DNA of 64,000 nucleotides from Phymatolithon calcareum (lineage: Eukaryota > Rhodophyta > Florideophyceae > Hapalidiales): assembly GCA_977006965.1 (NCBI GenBank), contig OZ345382.1, forward strand, positions 1,364,001-1,428,000. The letters run 5' to 3'. A program made the position numbers and the translations under genes. This document shows positions 1-10,754 of this stretch, piece after piece (within the stretch, counting starts at the first letter, position 1; every line of letters begins with the position of its first letter). The notes beneath the pieces were generated by a model. That model saw only the letters and a program-made list of their open reading frames with translations, made no database searches and had not been told where the DNA came from.

Positions 1-2973
1 TGGATCATCGACTCTTGTAGCACATCGCACATGACCTTCGACCGATCCATCTTCTGCTTGTTTACTGAAATGTCTTCAACTGTTGAAATGAGACCTAAAG
101 CAAAAGCAACAATCGCTGGAAAAGGAGATGCTATCATTACGCTCAATATTGGTGGCAAGATGTCGAAGCGCAAGCTGAGAGATGTGATGCATATACCTGA
201 CTTTGAATACTCTCTACTCTCAGTGTCGAAATTGGATTAGTATGGGTCCGGAATTACGTTCAAAAACAGCCGATGCTTCGTCAAGGCGCATGTTATAACT
301 ACCGCATCAGATACCTTACGCAATAGTTTGTATTTAGTGGATCTTGGAGATGAAAATAAACTTACCGAAGTATCCTGTTTTGATAGTCTCCATCTCTGGC
401 ATGAACGTCTCACTCATGTACACCTTTCTGGTATCCCCGATATGGTACGCCATGGGGTGGTTAAAGGTATCAACATTTCTCCCAGTCCAGAATCGCCACA
501 TCCATGCAAAGGCTGTCTCGCCGGCCATCGTAAGCCAATTCCGAAGTCCAGCAGTTCTAGTTCAATGGCTGTCCTTGATCTCGTGCATCCCGACGTTTTC
601 GGTCCAATAAATATTCCGTCGCTTGGTGGCTCTCAGTACTTCATCACATTCATAGATGATTATTCCAAGTGGACCACAGTATTCACCACGAGGAAGAAGT
701 CGGAGAGCTTTGAGTGTTTTCAAAAGTTCCACAAGTACGCTGAAACGCACACAGGAAAGCAGTTTATGCACTTGAATGTTCTCACCCACGCCAAAGCTCA
801 AAACCATAAGGAAGACGTTCTGGGCTGAAGTTCTTGCAACTACTGTGTATGTTCGCAATCGTGTGACGTCAAGAGGACTTCCTTCGAACACGACCCCCTA
901 TCACATATGGATGGTTGCGGCTCCTGACTTGGCCACTTGCGCATATTTGGCGCCAAGTGTTGCTACGTGATTCCTAAAAAGAAGCTTAAGAAACTTGACC
1001 CTCGTACTCGAGATGCCATTATGCTGGGATATTCAAATTCGTCAAAAGGATATAAGCTGTGGGATCCAGAATTGCGCAACGTGATTTTGTTGCGGGACGT
1101 GACATTCGACGAATCGGAGAGCGGATTGATTCAAACAGAAACCGATATGTCTGTTGAGACTCTAGAAATCGATGAAGTTAAAATCTCTGAGGATACTCTA
1201 AAAGTCGAAGATACTCTAGAAAAGGACAACAAGAACATCTACAAGGACAGTGATGAAGGTCAGAATGCTGACAATGGGGAACAGACAGTATCTCCACCGC
1301 CTTTGGACGAGACTCCTACAATTTTTTCCAAACCCATACTTCGTCGGTCAGCTCGGCTCTAAAAACCACCGAGTCACTTCTGCAATATCCCGTCTATACG
1401 GCCATGCTTGCCCTCGAGTCGGCAAACCTTGCATCTCAAACGGACATGTCCTCACGTCAAGTACCTCAGACTTTCAACGAAGCAACTTCAAATAGAAATA
1501 TAGACTTCTGGTATCCCGCCATTGAGAAAGATTACTCTTCACTTACCCGAAAAAATACATGGACACACGTTCCTCGCAAATCCGGTATGAACGTGCTTCC
1601 GTGCAAGTATATATTGAAAGTGAAGGATACAGGTTCCAAAGTTCGCATCGTTGCGAAAGGGTTCCGACAGGTGCATGGAGTGGACTACGGTGAAACGTAT
1701 GCCCCAGTCGTGAAGTTCACCTTGATCCGAATCCTACTCGCAACAGTTGCTGTTCATGACTTGGAGCTCCATCAAATGGATGTGGTGACCGCTTTCTTAC
1801 ATGGCGAACTTGACGAAGATATCTTCATAGAAGTTCAACTGGCTTTCGGGATCTTAAGCCTCATGACCTTGTTTGCAAGCTCTTAAAAGCACTATACGGC
1901 TTAAAGCAAGCTCTGCGACAATGGCATGCAAAGATTGACAAGTTCTTAATCAACGAGCTTGGTTTCTCCAGCAGAACCAATGATCCATGTCTGTATGTTC
2001 GCCACAAGTAAAACTCGATTATGATCATGGCTCTTTACGTGGACGACTTGTTGATTGCCGGAAACGATACTTCTGCCATTTCATGGATTAAGAGGGAGCT
2101 GAGCAAGCGATTCGAGATCAAGGACCTTGAAGAAGCAAGTCTGTGTCTTGGGCTTGAGATCCGCCGTAATCGACCACTCCGAACACTTCATCTCTCAAAG
2201 TCGGCATAAGCTCAGTCAGTCTTGGAACGCTGTGGCATGGAGAACGCGAAACCAGTAGCAACCCCAATGGAGTCCGGACACGAGAACACCTCCTTGAATG
2301 AAATCGATATCACCGAGTCGATATCTGACGAAGTTTCATATCGCCCGGAAATTGGAAGCCTCATGTATTTGATGATCGGCCCCGCCCGGACATCTCGGAC
2401 TCGGTCGGCAAGCTATCTTCATTCTGCGAGAAGCCTCTGAAACGTTACTGGATAGGTGTCAAGCGTTTTCTCCGATACATTGCAGGTACTCGAAGCTACG
2501 GTATTCTATTCGGCTCTAAGAATAACTTAGTTCCAATCGGGTATACCGATTCGGATTGGGCAGGATTTTTTTGAAACTCGGCGATCCACAAGTGGTTATG
2601 TTTTTCTACTTGCAGGGGGGGCCATAAGCTGGCGTTCAAGGAAGCAGACAATTGTAGCAACATCAACGTGCGAAACGGAGTATATAGCTTGATGTGCGCG
2701 GATGTCCATAGTCTCGATAAGACTATTCGCATGACTCTCTATACCGACAGCCAGAATGCGATTGCAACCGGAAGGAATGTTGCTATCACTCAGCGATACA
2801 AGCATATCGACATACAATATCACTATGTACGCGATGTTGTTGCCACCGGAAAGCTGGAAATCAAGTATTGCAACACGGAGTCAATAGTTTCCGATGCATT
2901 GACGAAACCGCTCGATCGCGTCAAAACTGTCAAGTTCGCTGAAGACATGGGAGTACAGAAGCCAGAGTCTTAG
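1..2973 (+). pseudogene. Decayed Ty1/copia retrotransposon polyprotein (protease, integrase, RT, RNase H)
   Basis: The window opens inside the aspartic protease. The usual DSG active site reads D-S-C here, followed by S-T-S-H-M, so the glycine is lost. A TAG at 238-240 breaks the frame. The GAG-pre-integrase zinc region (HxxxH...CxxC; 390-540) and the start of the integrase core (FIDDYSKW, ~648-675) follow. The rest of the integrase core is deleted: the text jumps at ~770-800 to the C-terminal integrase part (VYVRNRVTSRGLPSNTTPY). The reverse transcriptase (1490-2210) keeps LHQMDVVTAFLHG and the catalytic LYVDD (~2034-2050) but is frameshifted near 1840 and stopped near 2009. RNase H (2440-2960) is broken but ends with the usual SDALTKPL. 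The domain order PR-INT-RT-RH is diagnostic of copia. It has at least five frame breaks, so it is dead. Confidence 0.95.
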
Positions 2974-2984
2974 TGTCCCTCAAT

Positions 2985-2994
2985 CAAGGGGGAG
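2985..2994 (+). promoter_or_regulatory. Polypurine tract of the copia element
   Basis: A purine run (AAGGGGGAG) lies immediately upstream of the LTR start. This is where plus-strand DNA synthesis is primed in LTR retrotransposons. Confidence 0.8.
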
Positions 2995-3465
2995 TGTTGG
3001 AAGTGTGATTGCTTCGAGCGTTAGTCGCATCACACTTCTTTTGTGGACGTATGATCTCGGTACACGTGTACACGTGTCAACAAGTCTCACAGCTGTGATC
3101 GGAGACGTTCAGAGAGGAATTTTGGTCTTGACACATGTAGAGATGTGATTGGCCGATACAAATCATACCGTCGTACTCAGCATAAAAAATATGAATTTTG
3201 GTATATTACACGTGTAAGACGATATGATAACTTTATGAGAGATTTGTTTAGGGCTACTTGGTCTCCGTCGTCTAGAAAGGGCCCATAATTAGATCTAGCA
3301 TGTAGAGCTAGTCTAGATCTGATTTTCAGGCCTATATAGCCAGGTTCCGAGGTCGGGCAAGGCAATAAACCAAGGGACTCATTCACTCACAAGTCATCCA
3401 TACCTCATCCAATTCATCACAACTAAACTTTTCTCTCATCCTAATCGCATCCCTAACCTCCAACA
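2995..3465 (+). mobile_element. 3' LTR of the copia element
   Basis: A 471-bp LTR bounded by the inverted ends TGTTGGA (2995) and TCCAACA (3459-3465). It starts right after the polypurine tract. It carries a TATA box (CTATATAG, 3332-3339), a poly(A) signal AATAAA (3363) and a tandem palindrome made of two ACACGTGT units (3062-3077). The same ends, TATA box, AATAAA and double palindrome recur in the solo LTR at 8416-8859, which confirms the boundaries. The 5' LTR lies outside the window. Confidence 0.9.
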
Positions 3466-4190
3466 ACAACGACGAAGACGCTGGATGGGAATCACTCGAG
3501 ACAATGCGGGAAGACGTACCAGTTCTTGTACAAGAGTTCATTGATGAGATTTGGGCCAACGGTACGACGCGACAGAAACGAATCGCCGCTAATGTGTAAC
3601 CACCAATCATCCACCCGAGCCTCGTTTTCTCATCGTCTTGATGGCTATGGGAGGCTGTTCACGCCGGTACACATCCGCGCCGAAGAAATCAAGACAGAAC
3701 GGGGACACGGTTGGCGTGGCGGAGTTCATGTATCACCGGCTAGCGGGAGCGGCAGCGCTCGGCCAAGACGGCTGTTATTCCTGATCCGCCCAGCTCCTCG
3801 GTCTGGAATCATCAACATGCCTTTCCCCTTGTTTTAGCGACCAACCTTGCATACCCCGAGTTTCAAAGATCATCTTCCGTCGGGGAGATTCCCTTTCCCG
3901 ATTTTCTGTCAACTTGTGTGGTAGCATGATTTGTTTTGTTCCCGCATTTTCTTGTATTTCAATATCATTGCATTCATTGAAATTGCCGCGCGGTAAGTAC
4001 CCTAGTCTAGATTCCGGCCGACGCCGCTAATGCAGAGCTGTCCTGCAACAGCTGGATCTGCGATGGCTAAAAATAAAAGCTTGAGTGCACCTTCCCATGC
4101 GGGAAGGGGGTATTCATTCTGGTGCACAATTTGTCGCTGACGAGACACGCGCGGACGTGAGCCCAGGCGGAGTACGAACAGTTTCGTGTT
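3466..4190. other. Intergenic stretch between copia LTR and LINE remnant
   Basis: No gene is recognised. A short open frame on the + strand directly after the LTR (about 3470-3598, stop TAA, containing ETMREDVPVLVQEF) reads like protein. It may be the tail of a gene or older element that the copia element split, but it is too short to name. Confidence 0.3.
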
Positions 4191-4800
4191 CTATTTCATG
4201 CCATTTTCCTTTGCCCAAGTCGCCGCTATGTCAAGTAACTTTTTCATTCCCTTCCCATTCTTGGCCTGAAGTTGGACATCGTCAGCAAAGACTTGTGCTG
4301 GGCTCTCAGAAAAGTTATCAGAGGCCTTGGAAACCGCTTCAGCAAATGTATCCATGAATATATTGTAGAGGCACGGACTAAGCGGAGACCCTTGAGGAAC
4401 TCCTCGATCGAAGATGCACCATGTTCTTGTCTCGTCTCCCGCCGATGTGGCCCACGTCGGTTTCAAGAGGTACACTACCATCCTTGCTTTTTTCGTCCGG
4501 TAGTTTTTCCTTGAGTCTCTTGAAGGAGTTATATGTTGATTTATTTTAAAAGCTCCCAAAACCTCAATTTGATTAACAGGGCAGCTTCTCGCTGTCTTCC
4601 ACATTCATCTCTCTACTAGCCTCCTAATATCTCCTTAATCCGAATTTCTCTCCCCGCGAGGGCTCGAGTGAGTCGTTTGCGTTCATATTCTGGGTTCCAC
4701 ACACTATACGATTGCTTCATGACGATGTTTCGCCAAGTGCAGCTGCGAAAAATTGTTGTTTTGTCATCCGCTACGCTGAAACGAATAGGAAGAATTGAGA
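4191..4800 (-). pseudogene. Non-LTR (LINE) reverse transcriptase remnant
   Basis: Read on the minus strand, 4604 to 4191 encodes a reverse-transcriptase fragment with the conserved GVPQGSPLSPCLYNIFMD block and the catalytic box as FADD, followed by a TAG at 4191-4193 where intact LINEs continue. Upstream sequence to about 4800 reads, in other frames, like the linker between endonuclease and RT (YERKRLTRALAGREIRIKEI). Several frame breaks show a truncated, dead copy. The Y/F-A-D-D box with the PQGSPLSP block is typical of LINEs, not of copia or gypsy. Confidence 0.8.
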
Positions 4801-5225
4801 CTACGATGACAGAGCTTCTTCAAATTTTCAGAATGCTCATCCTCATGACAAGCTTTGAGTTCGGCGCAAAGAAATTTATGGAAGACTACCAGGGGGAATA
4901 AATGTATCTTCGCTCGTTCATTTTCAAACACTGGGATGACCAGAGACAGGTTCTCCGAGTAACTCCGGTGCATCACATTCAGCGTGCAACCAAGTAAACA
5001 ACGTACAATACCGTCTGTACAGAACCCGTAGGCGCTCGTTCAGGATTTTATCGATGCTTCCATTGATCACAAAAAGCGCACTGTGTCTTTTTTAGACCTG
5101 ACTTGCTTTGAGATGCTCATATCTCTTCGGTATGGCACTGGAGGCCATTGAATTGAAACTGATCTGCTTCTGTATATCGCCATCCACTGTAAACCGGAGC
5201 AAAGTTGCGAGTTAGAGAATTTAGC
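4801..5225. other. Intergenic, no recognisable feature
   Basis: AT-rich sequence next to the LINE remnant. It may include decayed 5' LINE sequence. Nothing can be named. Confidence 0.3.
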
Positions 5226-6452
5226 GTAACCCTTTCACACCCATTATCTTAGGTCCCTGATGAGGAACATAGGTGTACGATAATCATTGGTTCAGGTTTA
5301 ATTAATCGCTGTCCGAGTTGTCGGCCGGAAATCTAGATATGACGTTTATTTGCCCTTTCCTTAGTTCCCACACAAGGGAACGTCCGGAAATGTATGCCAA
5401 ACGGACTGTTTTTTGACGTTACAGCACTCTTTGACATCTTCAGCAAAATATCTTGTGACGAATGTTGTGACCACAGTATGACAGGTCCTGCACCAGATTC
5501 GGCGCCAATTAGTGCAGAGTGCACATCTACTTCAACAGAAAAATCTCTCACTCTTTTGGTAGATGGAAGGCAATGCCTTAACGGACAAGAGCAACTATCG
5601 ACCGATCTAGATGGTGGGCCCATCGAATGGGTCCGTCTCTCGTTTTTAGGGAAAACCAGCCCTTCCTACATTTGAGCGGCCGCGCAAAGCGCCAAACGAC
5701 ATAACCATGGCTAGCTTGGAAAGGTTCCTGCCCAAGTAGAAGCACCGGAGGCCGTTTCAGATCCCTGCGAATTCTGCGGTACGGATAATTGCGATTGGAC
5801 CTGCTTTCGAGAAGAAATCTACACCCACGCACAGAGCCTGGGCGGGGTGAACAGCACTGTCCGAAAGGCGCTGTAGAGATTTTTTGTACGATAGCGCTGG
5901 GGACACCTCGGACGTGGCGTGCGCGTCCAGGTACCGCACTGCGTAACATCTGGGATTCGTCAAATTTCTCCTCAGGAGGATAGTCACCAGTACATGGGTT
6001 ACAAGGATGAATGATTGGTCTCTTTCTCACCTAGTACCGTATCGGAGAAAGGCTATAATATTCTTGCAGTTCGCAAAAATTTGGGCTTTCGGAAGGTTTG
6101 TCTCGCAATATTCTTTGTTCATTCTTTAGTCATTTCTTCAAACACGCTTCGAATCTAGGTCAGCTCCAAAATTGTAATTGATGATTTTCTACTATAAAAG
6201 AACTCAGAGCCATACCTAGTTCTTCACAAATGTCGTCAATAGAACTCTTCTTAGCACTGAGTGTACAGTTAGGAGCTCGGTGATCAGAGACTTGGATGCT
6301 CGGTGGCTCAGAGTGCACTACACTTTGCTCAATGCGTCGTCACGCAGTCATAATAATAGAAGCATTTCATTGGATATCTGAATGAAACGTGTATAAAATG
6401 CATTGATCGGCCCTTAGTTCCCTCCAGAGGGACTTGGGTGTGAAAGGGTTAA
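5226..6452. mobile_element. piggyBac-like inverted-repeat element (TTAA / CCCTTT ends)
   Basis: A perfect 17-bp inverted repeat bounds this segment: TAACCCTTTCACACCCA at 5227-5243 and its reverse complement at 6435-6451. The right end abuts TTAA (6449-6452); the left end abuts GTAA (5226-5229), one base away from TTAA. Just inside, both ends keep a weaker GTCCCT...GGAAC match. TTAA targets and CCYTTT tips are the signature of piggyBac elements. Minus-strand open frames inside (5578-6030, 5333-5623) are not recognisable as a transposase, so this is probably a non-autonomous copy. The superfamily is inferred from the termini only. Confidence 0.6.
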
Positions 6453-7410
6453 GGAAGAAGTGAGATAATGCTCCATTTAGAGCTGGGGAACACAGCAGAG
6501 GGCGAGAAGCAATAAGATTTCAAAGGTGAAACTGCCCATATTACAGTTGTAATGTGCCGCCATGTGACCGCATACTCTGGTACAAGGCGCCTCGTCCTCC
6601 CAGATTCATTTGCCTCGCGCAATATTCGTCGATGTTTCGTACTCCAGAATGTCCGGGAGGGATGCTGAAGCCCATTTAACTCCCCACAAAAATGAAAAGA
6701 AAGACTGCAGGTGGTATGATAATTACTTTAGGTGTCCAAAACAACTGCAGAGTCTGCCAAGTCAAGCTCATAATGTAATAGGCTTGATGGCCCCGCAATC
6801 AACATATGTGGCACAATGACCTGTAGAAACTGTTTTACTAAGCACGTTGAACACATTCATAAGATTGATGCTTTTGATGAGCATACTAATGAGTAGCTTT
6901 CGTTGGCAAAATTAAATGATTCTCATTCCCCGTCACATAGACACTAATAGTGCTGTCACTCTATGCTGACGCTCTGTACATCATATTAGTCAAGAAACAA
7001 TCACGTAATAACATTGAGCAAGCGCAAGGAACACGTTGTTCTTCTTGTCGCCATTCCGGGAGGGCATGATGGACATTTGAAGACAAGCAGCGAGCACATA
7101 ATGCGACGGCCTTAGTACTTGATTTAACGAGACGGCTCAGCCAAGTCAAGTATATCAAGCAACTTCAGTTGGCGATTCATCCGTCGAGTTCCTTGAGCTG
7201 GTCTCTGAAGCCAGAGATTAACCGCATAGGACTATTCTGGGTGTGCCCCAGATGTCGCAATTTGAAATAACGGAGAGCTAAATTTGCTCTACTGTTCTTT
7301 TGTGGACTACAAAGTCGTGGCTTGCACGCCAATTTATCCAGGGTAGATAATAATCGAGAGCTAGCAAGGTTTACCAGAAGATATGCAATATGCCGCCGAT
7401 ATTCGTGTGA

Positions 7411-7451
7411 ACACTAGCCTTGAACACGTATGTGGTGTTCAAGGCTAGTGT
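7411..7451. repeat. Perfect hairpin, 17-bp arms
   Basis: ACACTAGCCTTGAACAC (7411-7427) is repeated as its exact reverse complement at 7435-7451 with a 7-nt spacer. It could be a transposon relic or a small hairpin RNA. Confidence 0.8.
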
Positions 7452-7707
7452 ATTATTTCGTCTGTTCAGTTTCCCTATATCCCTACCATTGGAAAAAATT
7501 ATCACTGTAGTGGTCATTCTCTATTTTGTGTCACAAATTCGTCCAAAATTGATTGTTAAGCATGAAATGAGCAACTATGGTAGCTTGTGACTTGTTCTAT
7601 CCGCTCGCGAAGTCCGTTTAAAAAAAGACGGTCCCAATCTTGTACTAGAGACCTGGCAGTGCCGAGCATCTGAGCCTATTTTAGTTGTCCGTTTTGACGC
7701 AAAACAT

Positions 7708-7733
7708 CAAATGATCACTACAGTGATCATTTG
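7708..7733. repeat. Palindrome CAAATGATCACT
   Basis: 12-bp arms (7708-7719 and 7722-7733) with a 2-nt centre. It differs by one base from the palindrome at 9846-9870 (CAAATGACCACT), which suggests a repeat family. Confidence 0.8.
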
Positions 7734-8410
7734 AAATGAACATAGTAATCACAATTATGAAAAAACATGGTTTGTGCAATATTTATTTATGAACGGTCAT
7801 TTTTCAGGCGCCAAAACCACCTAAAACGTTCGGAATGGTTAGTGAACGGTCTACTACGGATGTACTCTGCATTTAGTTGAGCTGCGGACTTATGCCAGCG
7901 GTGGTGTATCGCAGCAACTAAACTTCGAACTTTTACCTTAAATGCGCCCTTAAGGACGTTCATTCACCGGCTGCAATTTAAACATTAAGCTTTACAGACT
8001 GCGTACATAAGCTCATTAACCTCCATTCTGTCTCTCGATGTGGTAATTCTCCGATATTTTCTGGTCCTCTGTACGTCTTTACTTATTCTTCCATGAATCC
8101 AAGAAAACAGTGTGCTAGGGATCCAGCGTCTAGGAATTCTGGTCTGTTACTCTTTCCAAATTCTAAGAGGACTCCTGAGAAGCACGACTATTTTCTCTTC
8201 CTCTGAGTATCTTCTCTCTTATACGTGGTGTAAGTGTAGAAGATTCGTGCTGCACACTCCAACAGCTGTTCTGATCACCCGCCTTCGGTCGCACGGAAAG
8301 AGGCACATGACATGTCATACACTTCAAACATGTCCTTACACGACTTCCACTCTGGCTGTTGCCGCAAAGGCAACAGTAGAATTTCTGTCCTTGGAAGAAA
8401 CGCTGAGGAT

Positions 8411-8415
8411 GATTG
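8411..8415. repeat. Target site duplication of solo LTR (left copy)
   Basis: GATTG here and again at 8860-8864 immediately flank the LTR ends. Five base pairs is the expected size for copia integrase. Confidence 0.85.
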
Positions 8416-8859
8416 TGTTGAAGAAGGTTAGGCAAGTGATGGGGAGAAAGAAAAAGTTTGGTTGAAAGAAAATGGTTCAGTAGAAGCTGAGATAGGTGAG
8501 AATGTGCTCCTTCGTTTATTGACTTGGCGGACCTCAGGTCAAGTCTATATAGACCTGAGAATTCAATCAACTTGATCAAAAACCTTAATTGACGACGGAG
8601 AAACTCTAACCCTAAACAAATTTGTCATAATATCATATGACACGCGTAACATGAAAAAATGAAGAATCATCTACTGAGTGCGGGGAGTATGATTATCATA
8701 CTCTTATCATACTTTGACGCGTGTCACGGCCAATCTTCTTGATTCAAAGTTCTGAGACACTTTGACTTTCGACTTGACACGTGTACACGTGTGCCGAGAT
8801 CATACCTTGATATTGAAGTGTTTTTGCGACTAGAGCTCCAAGCAATCACACTTCCAACA
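8416..8859 (-). mobile_element. Solo LTR of the copia family
   Basis: The reverse complement matches the 3' LTR at 2995-3465 along its length: TGTTGGAAGTGTGATTGCTT start, double ACACGTGT palindrome (8777-8792), TATATAG box (~8548), AATAAA and CAACA end. It is flanked by a perfect 5-bp target duplication GATTG (8411-8415 and 8860-8864). No internal retrotransposon sequence is attached, so it arose by recombination between the two LTRs of a former full element. It is diverged from the LTR at 2995, so the two come from different insertions. Confidence 0.92.
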
Positions 8860-9026
8860 GATTGATAACTTCGAGTCGCTCCCCACGTGGTTGCAAGTAA
8901 GTCCCCTCGACCAGTGGCAGAGTAGGCCAGAATGTGGGTGCTTATAAATCTTATTCCTTCCAGCGAAGGAACAATGCTCCCAAGGTCCCTCTGTATGTCG
9001 ATCGTTTTCTCAAAACTCAAGCCCGT

Positions 9027-9506
9027 TCAATGAGATAGAAGAAGAATGCCTAAGTACTGATAGAGGTAACGCATTCGAATTGGTGACGCTTCAGTAGAAT
9101 GTAGAGCAATCCATTCATTCATCCAAATCTTGCAATGTCGCAGCAAATCTCCACAAAAGAGGACGACTTGGTCCACGCGACTTGATGTTAACTGTTGAGC
9201 CTGTAGTTCAATCTTGAGTTTCTCTATAGCAGACACGCAGAAAAGCTTTGCTTTATGCGAGAGAAAGCCATTAGTAAACTCCTCCTCTTGCATTATATCA
9301 TGTGACTCTGAGGTGCGCATTTTCCACGCATGCGATGCGTCACCTTCTCGAATCACTCCAGAACGTCCTCCTCTGTCACGAGTTGTGCGTGGTCTTCCTC
9401 GCGATCCCCTTCCACAACTTCTCCCTCCACGCTGAAACCTATCAGCCATGGAGATGTTACTGCCTTCGCCAGAACAAACGGGACTGATCGTGCGGAGTGC
9501 AGACAA
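9027..9506 (-). CDS. Hypothetical protein, possibly transposon-derived
   Basis: An open frame of up to 159 codons. The better start may be the internal ATG giving MADRFQRGG at residue 20. The N-terminus is rich in Arg and Gly (RGGRSCGRGSRGRPRTTRDRGGR region), as in RNA-binding or gag-like tails. The rest is helical with no motif I recognise. It lies just outside the solo LTR in a repeat-rich area, so it may be a fragment of an element rather than a host gene. No function is proposed. Confidence 0.25.
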   Translation of the reverse strand: MSALRTISPVCSGEGSNISMADRFQRGGRSCGRGSRGRPRTTRDRGGRSGVIREGDASHAWKMRTSESHDIMQEEEFTNGFLSHKAKLFCVSAIEKLKIELQAQQLTSSRVDQVVLFCGDLLRHCKIWMNEWIALHSTEASPIRMRYLYQYLGILLLSH

Positions 9507-9830
9507 AAGCTCGGGATTTCTCAGTACTTATTTTACTGCTTTTCTATTGTATTGCACTGCTCTGCACGAAGCATCCATCATGCATGGTTGGCATTGAGCT
9601 CACCATTGCTCTCTTGCGTAGGAGCTTCTAGACCTTAAGCAAATACAATCTACACAGCTACGACAGAGCCACAAAATCACTCGAAATCTTCAAAATGCCA
9701 TTACATCATTCTTTGACTTGTGTCTTTTTCATTGGGTGTTTCGGTGCTGGCCCTACATGAAGTCAGGCCTCACGTTTGCACTTCGTATAACAAGCAGCGA
9801 TAGCAAGTTCAAGGATTGTCGATGTCCCAG

Positions 9831-9935
9831 CAACTACAGTAGTTGCAAATGACCACTTAGTGGTCATTTGAGTTACGTGACCTTATCATAAATTCGCCCC
9901 CAATGTCCCAAATGACCACTGCAGCGGTCAGTTGG
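9831..9935. repeat. Cluster of three palindromes
   Basis: CAACTAC-A-GTAGTTG (9831-9845), then CAAATGACCACT/AGTGGTCATTTG with a one-base centre (9846-9870), then an imperfect copy (9908-9935). The 12-mer CAAATGACCACT is shared with 7708-7733 apart from one base. Such paired tips look like abutting or excised ends of small inverted-repeat transposons. Confidence 0.7.
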
Positions 9936-10534
9936 CATAGTAGGGATAGAAAGCACAATGACCTCGCGCTTTGGCGAGGCGGGGCATGAAGTAATATAAC
10001 AAGTATTCATCACCCAAATTCCTCAAGGTAAGAAGCACATAGCTTGCTTGCCTTGTGAAGACTCTGCAGTCCTCACACAGCGCATTTCTGCGCCAGGCCT
10101 GACTGAGGTGTACCACTTCTTCAAGCGGAAGTGGCTAATATCGACACCAGAATAACTCCGATTCGCAACCTTCCGTCTCCACATCATGCGACATGCGCGT
10201 CATAGATTCCGGATTCGAGAAGTTGCGAGCGTCTCATTCACCACTCGTTACGCTCGCAGCTCGTTGCAGCCACATACTCAAATTACATAATTTACTTCTC
10301 CGTTCTCCGCGACTCACATCGGGTTTTAAGGAGTCTCTTACAGTCGTTGTGTAGCTGTTTTGAGCTTTACACTTTAGCTATGGCTGAAAGCCTCGCAAGG
10401 TAAAGGGGAGAGGAGAACTCGAGAGAATAGTAGAGAGGTGAAAATGAAAGAGGCACAGGAAGGCACTGAGTCACTAGAAAGTCATCGTTTTATTTTACTG
10501 AAGCAAAGTCGCTTGAAACAAAATGGAAACGGAT
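9936..10534. other. Intergenic, 3' side of peptide gene copy 1
   Basis: No gene is seen. The sequence contains the poly(A) signal of peptide copy 1 (AATAAA on the minus strand, 10489-10494). Confidence 0.5.
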
Positions 10535-10648
10535 TCAGAGAGCCGGGGTGGCGGGGAGGCCGAAGCTCTCGAAGATCTTGCCAAAGTCACCGAAGGCGGT
10601 GGCAGCAGCGACAACAGCGGCGAACACGATGGCGGTGGCGAACTTCAT
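10535..10648 (-). CDS. Secreted micropeptide, copy 1 (37 aa)
   Basis: Encodes a 37-residue protein starting MKFATAIVF and ending PATPAL, stop TGA. The first ~18 residues form a classic signal peptide: Lys at position 2, an Ala/Val/Phe core, and an A-T-A signal-peptidase site. The predicted mature peptide is FGDFGKIFESFGLPATPAL (19 aa), likely an amphipathic helix with regularly spaced Phe. The start is fixed by comparison with copies at 22046 and 44642, which share only this 37-codon block. A TATA-like box (TATTTAAA, 10747-10754) lies ~100 nt upstream and AATAAA (10489-10494) ~40 nt downstream, as expected for a small polymerase II gene. I know of no family matching it. Function unknown; secretion is inferred. 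Confidence 0.8.
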   Translation of the reverse strand: MKFATAIVFAAVVAAATAFGDFGKIFESFGLPATPAL

Positions 10649-10746
10649 CTTTGAGGGTGGGGTGAGGAGGAGTTGGGAGGAACTTGAAGAATGAAGTGGT
10701 TGAGTGCTGTGGTGGGAGAGGCTTGACAAGAGGCGATGGAGAAGGC

Positions 10747-10754
10747 TTTAAATA
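10747..10754 (-). promoter_or_regulatory. TATA-like box of peptide copy 1
   Basis: TATTTAAA on the minus strand, 99 nt upstream of the ATG. Copy 3 has TATAAAA at nearly the same distance (96 nt). Confidence 0.5.

Larger units (their letters stand above)
6453..8415. other. Gene-free region with palindromes
   Basis: About 2 kb without a credible gene. It contains a 17-bp-arm hairpin (7411-7451) and a 12-bp-arm palindrome (7708-7733), listed separately. Short open frames (6610-6819, 6961-7158, 8112-8465) lack recognisable motifs. Confidence 0.4.
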
